Source of the DNA: Thermoflexales bacterium
Lineage (GTDB): Bacteria > Chloroflexota > Anaerolineae > B4-G1 > SLSP01
DNA: 19,446 nucleotides
Assembly (NCBI GenBank): GCA_007130345.1
Contig: SLSP01000219.1
Coordinates: 1-19,446, forward strand
Direction of reading: 5' to 3'
This document shows, piece after piece, positions 7,486 to 13,636 of this stretch. The number at the start of each line of letters is the position of its first letter. The stretch's first letter is position 1. The position numbers and the translations under genes were made by a program. The notes under the pieces are model-generated. The model worked only from the letters and a program-made list of their open reading frames with translations. It had not been told where the DNA came from and made no database searches.

Positions 7486-7504
7486 TAAAAAATCCGATTT
7501 TTTA
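7486..7504. repeat. A/T palindrome, copy 1 of an inverted pair
   Basis: TAAAAAATC and GATTTTTTA are 9-bp arms around a single central C. The inner 15-mer AAAAATCCGATTTTT is the exact reverse complement of AAAAATCGGATTTTT at 7570-7584. The pair frames the A/T-rich part of the gene-free region. Confidence 0.65.
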
Positions 7505-7569
7505 GAAACTTGATACGAGATGTAGATTTTCCGCGTGCGAATCTCATATATTTAGTAGGTCGCGTGTGG

Positions 7570-7584
7570 AAAAATCGGATTTTT
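7570..7584. repeat. A/T palindrome, copy 2 of an inverted pair
   Basis: AAAAATC and GATTTTT around a central G. It is the inverse copy of 7488-7502 and overlaps the DnaA-box-like TTTTCCACA (minus strand, 7565-7573). Confidence 0.65.
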
Positions 7585-7627
7585 GGACTTTTTTCAGGGG
7601 AGTCACTGCCCTTCCAGGAAACATGCT

Positions 7628-7657
7628 AACGGGACGCGCCGCGCGGCGCGTCCCGTT
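7628..7657. terminator. 30-bp perfect GC-rich palindrome
   Basis: Arms AACGGGACGCGCC and GGCGCGTCCCGTT meet at a self-complementary GCGC centre, giving a fully symmetric 30-mer followed by TT. It could be an intrinsic terminator, shielding the gntR promoter from upstream transcription, or a protein-binding palindrome. It starts about 355 bp after the last efflux gene. Confidence 0.55.
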
Positions 7658-7685
7658 TGACTTGTCAGACAACTGACATTATAAT
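7657..7685 (+). promoter_or_regulatory. strong sigma70-type promoter of the gntR gene
   Basis: TTGACT (7657-7662), 17-bp spacer, TATAAT (7680-7685), with GGAGG-type ribosome binding bases (GTGGAGG) 18-24 bp further on and ATG at 7703. The hexamers and spacing are near ideal. Confidence 0.75.
7662..7678. promoter_or_regulatory. operator palindromes inside the gntR promoter spacer
   Basis: TTGT-CAG-ACAA (7662-7672) fits the GntR-superfamily pattern TNGTNNNACNA. It overlaps a second perfect inverted repeat, TGTCAG-N4-CTGACA (7663-7678). Both lie between -35 and -10, so negative autoregulation by the adjacent GntR protein is likely. UTRA/HutC-type regulators usually prefer GTNTANAC, so the second palindrome is also a candidate true site. 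Confidence 0.55.
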
Positions 7686-7702
7686 AAACAGTGGAGGTTT
7701 GA

Positions 7703-8449
7703 ATGGCCCTTGATTTACAGCATCCTAAAATCCAACCACCCCACGTTCAGGTTGAGGAAGCCCTCGCCGATTTGATCAAACAACTCCGTCCCGGCGATCA
7801 ACTGCCCCCTGAGCCGACTCTGGCGCGGCAATTGGGCGTGTCGCGCGCGACACTGCGAGAGGTCTTACGCACCTTCGCGGAACGCGGAACTCTGGTACGG
7901 CGGCACGGCGTGGGCACGTTCGTGGCGTCACGCATCCCCGTGCTGGAAACCGGGCTGGAAGTGCTGGAAAGCCTGGGGGGGATGGCTGACCGCCTGGGCC
8001 TGGCCTCGGAGGTGGCTTTCCTCGAAGTGGAGGAACGCCTCGCCACTCCCACAGAGGCCGAGGGGCTAGGCTTCGCGCGGGATGCCGCCGTGGACGTGCT
8101 GATCATCAACCGCGTCATCTCGGTGGAAGGCGAACCGGTGGCTGACCTGCGCGACATCGTCCCGCGCACCTACTTGAGCCAGGACGACCTGAGCCATGAC
8201 TTTCGCGGGTCAGTGCTCGAAGTGTTTCTCCGGCAGGGTGCGCCGCTGCTCTCGACCTCGCGCACGCAGATTCTCGCCACCGAAGCGACGGCCAAGTTCG
8301 CGCAACGGCTCGATGTCCCACGCGGTACTGCACTGCTCAAGCTCGTCTCGCAGCTCTATAGCTGCGATGAGCGCATTGTGGATTACTCCGTGGCCTATTT
8401 TGTGCCGGGGCATTTCAAATTCCAGGTGTTGCGGAAGGTGGTGGGGTAG
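7703..8449 (+). CDS. GntR-family regulator with UTRA (HutC-type) domain
   Basis: A 248-aa repressor. The N-terminal winged helix (about 14-76) has the hallmark run LRPGDQLPPEPTLARQLGVS, then ATLREVLRTFAERGTLVRRHGVGTFV. The C-terminal 150 residues look like a UTRA ligand domain, ending in the typical LYSCDERIVDYSVAYFVPG segment. UTRA domains bind small metabolites such as urocanate, sugars or amino-sugar phosphates. The ligand here cannot be read from sequence. The gene has its own consensus promoter with an embedded palindrome. Possible targets are hutU or the carbamoyl cluster at 9229, but no copy of the operator was seen in front of either. The next gene, after 53 bp, is a toxin-antitoxin pair. 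Confidence 0.88.
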   Translation: MALDLQHPKIQPPHVQVEEALADLIKQLRPGDQLPPEPTLARQLGVSRATLREVLRTFAERGTLVRRHGVGTFVASRIPVLETGLEVLESLGGMADRLGLASEVAFLEVEERLATPTEAEGLGFARDAAVDVLIINRVISVEGEPVADLRDIVPRTYLSQDDLSHDFRGSVLEVFLRQGAPLLSTSRTQILATEATAKFAQRLDVPRGTALLKLVSQLYSCDERIVDYSVAYFVPGHFKFQVLRKVVG

Positions 8450-8502
8450 TTGGGGATGTCCGTATGCCGGGGAAATATCCCTTCTAATAAAGGAGATAAT
8501 CA

Positions 8503-8718
8503 ATGACAACACGCGCCTTACTTAAAAACGAGATTGACGCACTGCCAGATGACTATATACAGATGCTCTACAATATCATTCGCGCCTTCGTTGCTACTTC
8601 ACAGGAAACACCCTCTGACTGGCAGGCTTTTGTACAGACTACGTATGGCTGCCTGGCGGATACACCGATTGAACGCGGGCCGCAAGGTGATTATGAATTG
8701 CGCGCGACTATACGATGA
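8503..8718 (+). CDS. antitoxin-like small protein, VapB role
   Basis: A 71-aa acidic protein beginning MTTRALLKNEIDALPDDYIQ. It has a helix (LPDDYIQMLYNIIRAF) like that in small antitoxins paired with PIN toxins, but no clear DNA-binding motif. AGGAG lies 7 bp upstream of the ATG. Its stop overlaps the start of the PIN-domain gene (ATGA), the standard coupling of an antitoxin-toxin pair. The assignment rests mostly on that arrangement. A/T content is visibly higher than in the metabolic genes, suggesting separate acquisition. Confidence 0.75.
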   Translation: MTTRALLKNEIDALPDDYIQMLYNIIRAFVATSQETPSDWQAFVQTTYGCLADTPIERGPQGDYELRATIR

Positions 8719-9116
8719 TGTACTTGCTAGACACAAATGTATGTATCAAGCATCTTAATGGACAGTCTATATCTATCCAACAACATCTTGCAGTTGCGAA
8801 ACCTCAAGAGGTTGTGTTATGTTCCGTGGTACGCGCGGAACTTTTCTACGGTGTGTTAAAAAGTCGTCAATCTGCTAAAAATATGGCTAAATTACGTCAG
8901 TTTGTCAGTGGTTTCGCGTCGCTGGCTTTTGATGATGCGGCTGCCGAACATTATGGGCAAATTCGGACACAACTGGAACAGCAAGGGACACCAATTGGCC
9001 CTAATGACTTGATGATTGCAGCTATTGCCCTAGCGAATCGAGTGGTTCTGGTGACCCATAACACCCGCGAATTTAGCCGCGTGCCAGGCTTGCTTTATGA
9101 AGATTGGGAAGTATGA
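8715..9116 (+). CDS. vapC: VapC-like PIN-domain toxin ribonuclease
   Basis: A 133-aa Mg2+-dependent RNase toxin. PIN motifs are in order: LLDTNV with Asp6, an AELFYG block with Glu42, PNDLMIAA with Asp98, and THNTREF near 114-120, all expected for the acidic active site. Length fits the VapC family, whose members cleave tRNA or rRNA to arrest growth. The start lies in ATGATG overlapping the antitoxin stop; no separate Shine-Dalgarno sequence is visible, so expression is coupled. No target can be predicted. Confidence 0.93.
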   Translation: MMYLLDTNVCIKHLNGQSISIQQHLAVAKPQEVVLCSVVRAELFYGVLKSRQSAKNMAKLRQFVSGFASLAFDDAAAEHYGQIRTQLEQQGTPIGPNDLMIAAIALANRVVLVTHNTREFSRVPGLLYEDWEV

Positions 9117-9166
9117 CCTTATTAGACGCATTATTGTGATCATTTCAAATCGTATCAGTAGTGTGA

Positions 9167-9181
9167 TTTTGTAAAACAAAA
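9167..9181. terminator. small A/T hairpin after the VapBC pair
   Basis: TTTTGT and ACAAAA pair around AAA, about 50 bp after the vapC stop and 47 bp before the next start codon. It is weak, and a terminator role is uncertain. Confidence 0.3.
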
Positions 9182-9228
9182 CCTTTTATCCCCTTTGATT
9201 TCAAAAACATAATTCTGATAGGAGAGCT

Positions 9229-10458
9229 ATGGTAGACCCAAAAGTCGTTAAGGAATTACAGCAGCGCGTGCAAGGCGCGCGGGAAGACATCATCCAGTTT
9301 ATGCGCGAGATTTGCGCTATCCCCTCGATGGAATCGCAGATCGGGCCGGTGGGTGAGCGCATCCAGGCCGAGATGCGCAAGCTCAATTACGACGAGGTGC
9401 GCTTCGACCGAATGGGCAACACTATCGGACGCATCGGCGACGGGCCGAAGGTCATCGTGTACGATTCGCACATCGACACGGTGGGCATTGGCGATCCGGC
9501 CGAGTGGCCCTGGGACCCCTTCGAGGGCAAGATCGAGAACGGCTGTCTGTACGCGCGCGGCGCGTGCGACGAGAAGGGCAGCACGCCGGGCATGGTCTAC
9601 GGGTTGGCGCTGGCCCGCGATTTGGGCCTGCTGGACGGGTACACGGTCTATTACTTCGGCAATATGGAAGAGTGGTGCGACGGCATCGCGCCCAACGCCT
9701 TCGTCGAGGTAGACCCCAAAGTGCGCCCGCACTTCGTCGTCATCGGTGAGCCGACCAAGATGCGCGTGTATCGCGGACACAAGGGCCGCATCGAATTGGC
9801 GATCACGGCCACCGGCAAATCGGCGCACGCGGCCTCGCACTATCTGGGCGACAACGCCATCTACAAGATGATGGCGGTGATTATGGAAGTCCGCGAGCTG
9901 GATCGCCGGATGCGCCTCGGCTATTGCGGCCATCCGGTGCAGGGCCGCGCCTCCATCGCCGTGACGGACGTGAAGGTGCGCACGGCCTCGCTCAACGCGG
10001 TGCCGGATCGCTTCACCATCTACCTCGACCGCCGCACGACGCTTGGCGAGACGCGCGCCGATTTGATCGCGCAGACGCGCGGGCTGATTGCGGATTATAT
10101 GCAAGAGGAAATCCGGGTGCAGCAGTTATATTACGACGAGCCTTCGTACACGGGCTTCGTCTACCCGGTGGATAAGTTCTTCCCCGCGTGGCTGATGCCG
10201 GAGAAGCATCCGCTGGTGCAGGCCGGGCAGCGCGCGGTGGAGGCCCTGTGGGGCGAGCCGCGGCCCCTGGGGACGTGGGACTTTTCCACTAATGGCGTCT
10301 ACTGGGCGGGCAAGGCGGGCATCCCGGCCATCGGCCTGGGGCCGGGCGACGAGAAGTACGCGCACATGACCAACGAGCACGTGCCGCTGGATGAGGTGGT
10401 CCAGGCGGCGGAGTGGTACGCGCTGTTGCCGCAGATGATCGCGGAGGAGTTAGGGTAA
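9229..10458 (+). CDS. YgeY-type M20 peptidase-family hydrolase
   Basis: A 409-aa zinc-dependent amidohydrolase of the M20/ArgE/DapE superfamily. Metal ligands and catalytic residues are visible: DSHIDTV (His81, Asp83), GACDEKGS (Asp114), the general-base pair EE at 147-148, GEPT (Glu174), and YAHMTNEH (His379). A dimerisation domain lies between about 180 and 300. Sequence style matches proteins annotated as YgeY, a hydrolase linked to selenium-dependent purine catabolism gene sets with YgeW, YgeX, SsnA and carbamate kinase. The next genes here are two carbamoyltransferases and a carbamate kinase, supporting a ureido or N-carbamoyl amino acid substrate. Substrate specificity is an inference. 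The start has TAGGAGAG just upstream. No ygeX-like ammonia-lyase is in the window. Confidence 0.88.
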   Translation: MVDPKVVKELQQRVQGAREDIIQFMREICAIPSMESQIGPVGERIQAEMRKLNYDEVRFDRMGNTIGRIGDGPKVIVYDSHIDTVGIGDPAEWPWDPFEGKIENGCLYARGACDEKGSTPGMVYGLALARDLGLLDGYTVYYFGNMEEWCDGIAPNAFVEVDPKVRPHFVVIGEPTKMRVYRGHKGRIELAITATGKSAHAASHYLGDNAIYKMMAVIMEVRELDRRMRLGYCGHPVQGRASIAVTDVKVRTASLNAVPDRFTIYLDRRTTLGETRADLIAQTRGLIADYMQEEIRVQQLYYDEPSYTGFVYPVDKFFPAWLMPEKHPLVQAGQRAVEALWGEPRPLGTWDFSTNGVYWAGKAGIPAIGLGPGDEKYAHMTNEHVPLDEVVQAAEWYALLPQMIAEELG

Positions 10459-10472
10459 AAAGTGAGTAGTAG

Positions 10473-10510
10473 TGGGTAAGGGGTAATATTACTCATCACC
10501 CCCTCACCCA
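10473..10510. repeat. hairpin between the ygeY-like and carbamoyltransferase genes
   Basis: TGGGTAAGGGG (10473-10483) pairs with CCCCTCACCCA (10500-10510) with one mismatch. The loop holds most of the self-complementary GTAATATTAC. No T-tract follows, so this may be a dispersed palindrome or mRNA-processing structure. Confidence 0.5.
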
Positions 10511-10561
10511 TTTCCGCAATGTAGTTTTACATCTATCTATTTCACAAAAGGAGATATGCGT

Positions 10562-11542
10562 ATGCGTAGTTTTATGGGTCGTGACATTCTATCGTTGAAG
10601 GAATTTGAGCGGAACGAGTTTTTCCGCGTTTTCGAGATCGCGGAGGCGCTGGAGCCGATAGCGCGGGATCGCCGCAATTCGGATTTGCTGGCGGATAAAA
10701 CATTGGTGACGGCGTTCTATCAGCCCTCGACGCGAACGCGCCTGGCCCACGAGGCCGGCATGATCCGCCTGGGCGGGAGCGTCACCGGCTTCTCCGACGC
10801 CAAGATGACGCGCGCCGGCGACTGGTATCAGGAGTCCATCAAGGACACCATCAAGATGCTGGAATTCTACGGCGACGTGATCGTGATGCGCCATTATCAG
10901 CAAGGCGCGCCGCGCGAGGCCGCCAAATGGGCCAGCATCCCCATCATCAACGGCGGCGATGGGTGGGGCGAACATCCCACGCAGATTCTCACCGATCTCT
11001 ACACCGTGTTGACCGAGAAAGGCCACATCGACGGCCTGCGCTGGCTGGCGGTCGGCGATATGCGGATGCGCACGATGCACTCCCTGGGCTACGCGCTGAC
11101 GCAGTTCGATTGCCCGATCACCTTCGTTGGCCCCACGCCCGACGCCCTCTTCGACGACTCGCCGGATATGCGGATGCCGGAGAATTACAAAGAGGACTTC
11201 AAGAAGTACGGGCTGGACTTCACCGAGGCCGAGCACGTCGAGCAGGCCATCGCCGAAGCCGACGTGATCCTGGTCGAGCCGGTGATGCAGCCGGACTACA
11301 CCAAGGCCCGCGACGAGCGCAAGGGCGATGCCGGGTTCACGCCCGATAATTACAAGATCACGCGCGAACTGCTCACCACCAAGGCCAAATCCGACGCGAT
11401 TTTGCTGCACTCGTTGCCGCGCATGGACGAGATCCCGCCGGATGTGGACATCACCAAGTGGTCGCGCTATTGGCAGGAAGCCTTCAACGGCGTCGTGATG
11501 CGCATGGCGCTGCTCGCGCTGGTGTTGGGCGCGGCGGAGTAA
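10562..11542 (+). CDS. PyrB-like aspartate/ornithine carbamoyltransferase-family protein
   Basis: A 326-aa transcarbamylase. The carbamoyl-phosphate motif STRTR is at 56-60, HPTQ at 138-141, and LLHSLPRMDEIPPDVD near 281-296. The C-terminal helix VVMRMALLALVLG is typical of aspartate carbamoyltransferase. The region that binds the second substrate (about 240-262) differs from standard PyrB, so the acceptor is unknown. Next to YgeY-like, YgeW-like and carbamate kinase genes, it may run in the catabolic direction, splitting a ureido compound to carbamoyl phosphate. A biosynthetic ATCase role remains possible. Two ATGs occur six bases apart. The second is chosen because AAAGGAG is 8 bp upstream of it but only 2 bp from the first (10556). 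Confidence 0.85.
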   Translation: MRSFMGRDILSLKEFERNEFFRVFEIAEALEPIARDRRNSDLLADKTLVTAFYQPSTRTRLAHEAGMIRLGGSVTGFSDAKMTRAGDWYQESIKDTIKMLEFYGDVIVMRHYQQGAPREAAKWASIPIINGGDGWGEHPTQILTDLYTVLTEKGHIDGLRWLAVGDMRMRTMHSLGYALTQFDCPITFVGPTPDALFDDSPDMRMPENYKEDFKKYGLDFTEAEHVEQAIAEADVILVEPVMQPDYTKARDERKGDAGFTPDNYKITRELLTTKAKSDAILLHSLPRMDEIPPDVDITKWSRYWQEAFNGVVMRMALLALVLGAAE

Positions 11543-11559
11543 TTCAGGAGAGCGTGATG

Positions 11560-11590
11560 GGTAATGGAGGATGCAAAATCCTCCATTACC
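11560..11590. repeat. perfect 13-bp hairpin after carbamoyltransferase 1
   Basis: GGTAATGGAGGAT (11560-11572) and ATCCTCCATTACC (11578-11590) pair perfectly around GCAAA. The following bases TAGTATCC lack a T-tract. It could be a terminator or a mobile palindromic element. Confidence 0.6.
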
Positions 11591-11613
11591 TAGTATCCTA
11601 ACAGGGAGGCCGT

Positions 11614-11940
11614 ATGCTAGAAGTGCAATTGGATGAAGTCTACGCGACCATCTTAGAACCCTTCCAGGCCAGCGTCGAAGAGGCGGTGCGAAGCTACGCT
11701 CTGGAAAAAGCGCAAGCGCGCCTGTGGGAATTGGAGCAGAACGTGCAGCGTTGGGAAGAGAAGTACGGATGCAGCTATGATCTATTCTCCTATCGCACGG
11801 CTACAGATGCCGAGTACGTCACGGCACTGGACGCAGACCCGGCCACCCAACAGTGGGAAGGCGACAGCATCGCCTGGGAATTCGACGAACAGGTCTTGCG
11901 CGAATGGCGACAGCGTTTGCAGAAACTTCTGAGCATGTAA
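11614..11940 (+). CDS. hypothetical protein, possible orphan antitoxin
   Basis: A 108-aa acidic, Glu/Trp-rich, probably helical protein. A central helix (ALEKAQARLWELEQNVQRWE) is followed by KYGCSYDLFSYRTATDAEYV and a C-terminal EQVLREWRQRLQKLL helix. No membrane segment or signal peptide is seen. The function is not recognised. Proteins of this look are often found next to toxin genes in Chloroflexota and cyanobacteria; that is from memory. A toxin-antitoxin pair begins 30 bp downstream, but it already has its own antitoxin-like partner. GGGAGG lies upstream of the ATG. Confidence 0.7.
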   Translation: MLEVQLDEVYATILEPFQASVEEAVRSYALEKAQARLWELEQNVQRWEEKYGCSYDLFSYRTATDAEYVTALDADPATQQWEGDSIAWEFDEQVLREWRQRLQKLLSM

Positions 11941-11970
11941 TTGCGCTTATAGAATAACACTGGAGGTTCT

Positions 11971-12243
11971 ATGTCCATAGCTGCTATAGACTATCGTGAG
12001 CAAGTTTTAACTGCCATCAGCGACCTATCCCCAAAAGAACTGGAGAAGGTTTATCGTATGGTGCTGTTCCTTAAAGAGGAATTTCTGCTACGCGATGAGG
12101 AACGTTATCACACTGCCGGTTGGCTACAAGCTGAACAAGACGCTACCATAGCTTACCAGGAAGGGAACGTTCAGCGTTTTGGTTCCGTGCGAGAGCTGGC
12201 CGCCTACATCGAAGCTGATGTAGCGGATGATGCTGAGGCATAA
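11971..12243 (+). CDS. antitoxin-like small protein
   Basis: A 90-aa acidic protein. A predicted helix, LSPKELEKVYRMVLFLKEEF, is followed by a C-terminal tail with AAYIEADVADDAEA. It precedes a RelE-like toxin by 4 bp, or overlaps it by 17 bp depending on the toxin start, and has TGGAGG as its ribosome binding site. There is no obvious DNA-binding fold. The antitoxin call rests on size, charge and position. Confidence 0.75.
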   Translation: MSIAAIDYREQVLTAISDLSPKELEKVYRMVLFLKEEFLLRDEERYHTAGWLQAEQDATIAYQEGNVQRFGSVRELAAYIEADVADDAEA

Positions 12244-12247
12244 TTCA

Positions 12248-12511
12248 ATGGAGTTGGTAACTTCCCCCCAATTTGAAAAGAGTATGCGGCGGCTTGATCG
12301 GAAAACCAGAGCGTTAGTTTATCGCAAACTCACCATGTTTTTGGAAAACAAATCTCATCCTTCATTACGTTACAAGGGAGTTCGGGCGTTGCGACATCTC
12401 ACCCCTCCGGTCAAGGAAATTTCTGTGACGATGAGTATACGGATCACCTTGCAGGAATTTGACGATCATATCTATTTGCGTAATATCGGCCAACACGATA
12501 TCTTACCCTAA
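12248..12511 (+). CDS. RelE/ParE-superfamily toxin-like protein
   Basis: An 87-aa protein reading MELVTSPQFEKSMRRLDRKT, then a second helix (ALVYRKLTMFLENK), a SLRYKGVRALR strand and VKEISVTMSIRITLQEFDDHIYLRNIGQHDIL. This is the helix-helix-beta-sheet pattern of ribosome-associated RelE-type mRNA interferases, ending with the usual xxIxxHDxxY-like region in which the final Tyr is absent. An in-frame ATG at 12227 would give a start inside the antitoxin gene. The ATG at 12248 is preferred because homology-like sequence begins there. The cassette interrupts the spacing between the two carbamoyltransferase genes. Confidence 0.82.
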   Translation: MELVTSPQFEKSMRRLDRKTRALVYRKLTMFLENKSHPSLRYKGVRALRHLTPPVKEISVTMSIRITLQEFDDHIYLRNIGQHDILP

Positions 12512-12554
12512 GAATAGCCAGTATGCACCCAGATCAATTTTTAAGGAGACAACT

Positions 12555-13535
12555 ATGATTACAGGTTTACGCGGACGTGACTTAATTTGTGACCTCGACT
12601 TCTCCAAAGAGGAAGTCGAAACCGTATTGGATATGGCCTGGGACCTCAAGCGCAAGCGGGCGGTGGGCGAACCTCACCCCTACCTGCGCGACCGGACCCT
12701 GGGCATGTTGTTCTTCTTCAGCAGCACGCGCACCCGCTGCTCCTTCGAAGCCGGGATGGCGCAACTGGGCGGGCACGCGGCGTTCATCGACTCCAAGACC
12801 ACCCAAGTCGCGCACGGGGATACCGCCAAGGAGATCGGCGACATCCTGGGCCGCTATTTCGACGGCATCGCCATCCGCCAGTGCGACTGGGACTACGGCA
12901 ACCAGTACATCAACTGGGTCGCCGAAGCCTCCCGCTCGCCGGTGCTGAATATGCAATGCGAACTCTTCCACCCCTTCCAATGCCTGGCCGACCTGATGAC
13001 CATCCAGGAAAAGAAGGGGCGCGACCTGCACAAGAAGAAGATCGTCGTCTCGTGGGCCTATGCCTCCTCCTACCTCAAGCCGATGTCGGTGCCGATTTCG
13101 CTCATCCTCCAGATGCCGCGCTTCGGGATGGACGTGACGCTTTCCTATCCGCCGGAGTTCAAGCTGCCCGATCAGTACGTGGAAGAGGCGAAAACGATGG
13201 CGCGCAAGAGCGGCTCCGCCTTCGAGATCGTCCACGACATGACCGAGGGCTTTGAAGACGCCGACGTGGTCTACGCCAAGTCGTGGGGGCCGATGCTCAC
13301 CACCACCGATCCCGCCGAGGGCAAGCGCCTCCAGGACAGCTACAAGGACTGGATCACCGACGCGGCGAAGATGTCTGTCGCCAAACCCGACGCCATCTAC
13401 ATGCACCCCCTCCCCGCCGACCGCGACGTCGAAGTGACCAGCGAAGTGATGGACGGCCCGAACTCCGTCGTCTTCGACCAGGCCGAAAATCGCCTCCACG
13501 CGCAGAAGGGCGTGATGGCGATGACGATGTGGTAA
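12555..13535 (+). CDS. YgeW-like carbamoyltransferase
   Basis: A 326-aa transcarbamylase distinct from the one at 10562. It has the carbamoyl-phosphate motif SSTRTR (56-61), HPFQ at 139-142 where ornithine and aspartate enzymes have HPCQ or HPTQ, and MHPLPADRD at about 283-291. The KKIVVSWAYASSYLKPMSVP segment followed by RFGMDVTLSYP (about 160-199) resembles the E. coli YgeW family. That family is linked to knotted carbamoyltransferases and ureido-compound breakdown. It lies between a YgeY-like hydrolase and carbamate kinase, so phosphorolysis of a carbamoylated amino acid is the favoured role. The start codon has AAGGAGA upstream. The same 12-mer TTTAAGGAGACA, at the same distance, precedes hutU. 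Confidence 0.87.
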   Translation: MITGLRGRDLICDLDFSKEEVETVLDMAWDLKRKRAVGEPHPYLRDRTLGMLFFFSSTRTRCSFEAGMAQLGGHAAFIDSKTTQVAHGDTAKEIGDILGRYFDGIAIRQCDWDYGNQYINWVAEASRSPVLNMQCELFHPFQCLADLMTIQEKKGRDLHKKKIVVSWAYASSYLKPMSVPISLILQMPRFGMDVTLSYPPEFKLPDQYVEEAKTMARKSGSAFEIVHDMTEGFEDADVVYAKSWGPMLTTTDPAEGKRLQDSYKDWITDAAKMSVAKPDAIYMHPLPADRDVEVTSEVMDGPNSVVFDQAENRLHAQKGVMAMTMW

Positions 13536-13539
13536 ATTC

Positions 13540-13581
13540 TGTTGCGTATTGCGTAATTTACCAAACACGCAATACGTAACA
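13540..13581. repeat. hairpin between carbamoyltransferase 2 and carbamate kinase
   Basis: TGTTGCGTATTGCGT (13540-13554) pairs with ACGCAATACGTAACA (13567-13581) with a single G-T wobble and a 12-nt loop. It belongs to the class of GCGTATTGCG palindromes that recur between genes in many bacteria. No T-tract follows. Confidence 0.55.
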
Positions 13582-13636
13582 CGCATAATGTTCATGCCCA
13601 GACTTAATTCAGTCAAATCTCGATAAGGAGTAATCT

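Larger units (their letters stand above)
7274..7702. other. gene-free region with DnaA-box cluster, candidate oriC-like locus
   Basis: No credible coding sequence lies here. AGTTATCCACA occurs at 7274-7284 on the plus strand and 7412-7422 on the minus strand, both containing the perfect DnaA-box consensus TTATCCACA. A third copy, AGTTATCCCCA, lies at 7453-7463 (minus). TTTTCCACA (minus, 7565-7573) differs by one base, and ATCTCCACA (minus, 7433-7441) by two. An A/T-rich stretch (about 7463-7590) adjoins the boxes and could be an unwinding element. TAGTAG (7553-7558) lies between it and the last box. Against chromosomal oriC: no dnaA, dnaN, parA or rpmH gene is near, and the flanking genes are not divergent. 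A titration or reactivation locus is also possible. Confidence 0.5.

Noticed and set aside
7662..7678. Copies of the gntR operator in front of hutU or the YgeY-like gene
   Set aside because: The regions 1760-1918 and 9117-9228 were read on both strands and contain no convincing match, so a direct regulatory link is not claimed.
7274..7702. Missed ABC-2 permease gene after the second adaptor
   Set aside because: All frames in this interval are broken by stops and the sequence is A/T-rich with palindromes; no hydrophobic protein is encoded.
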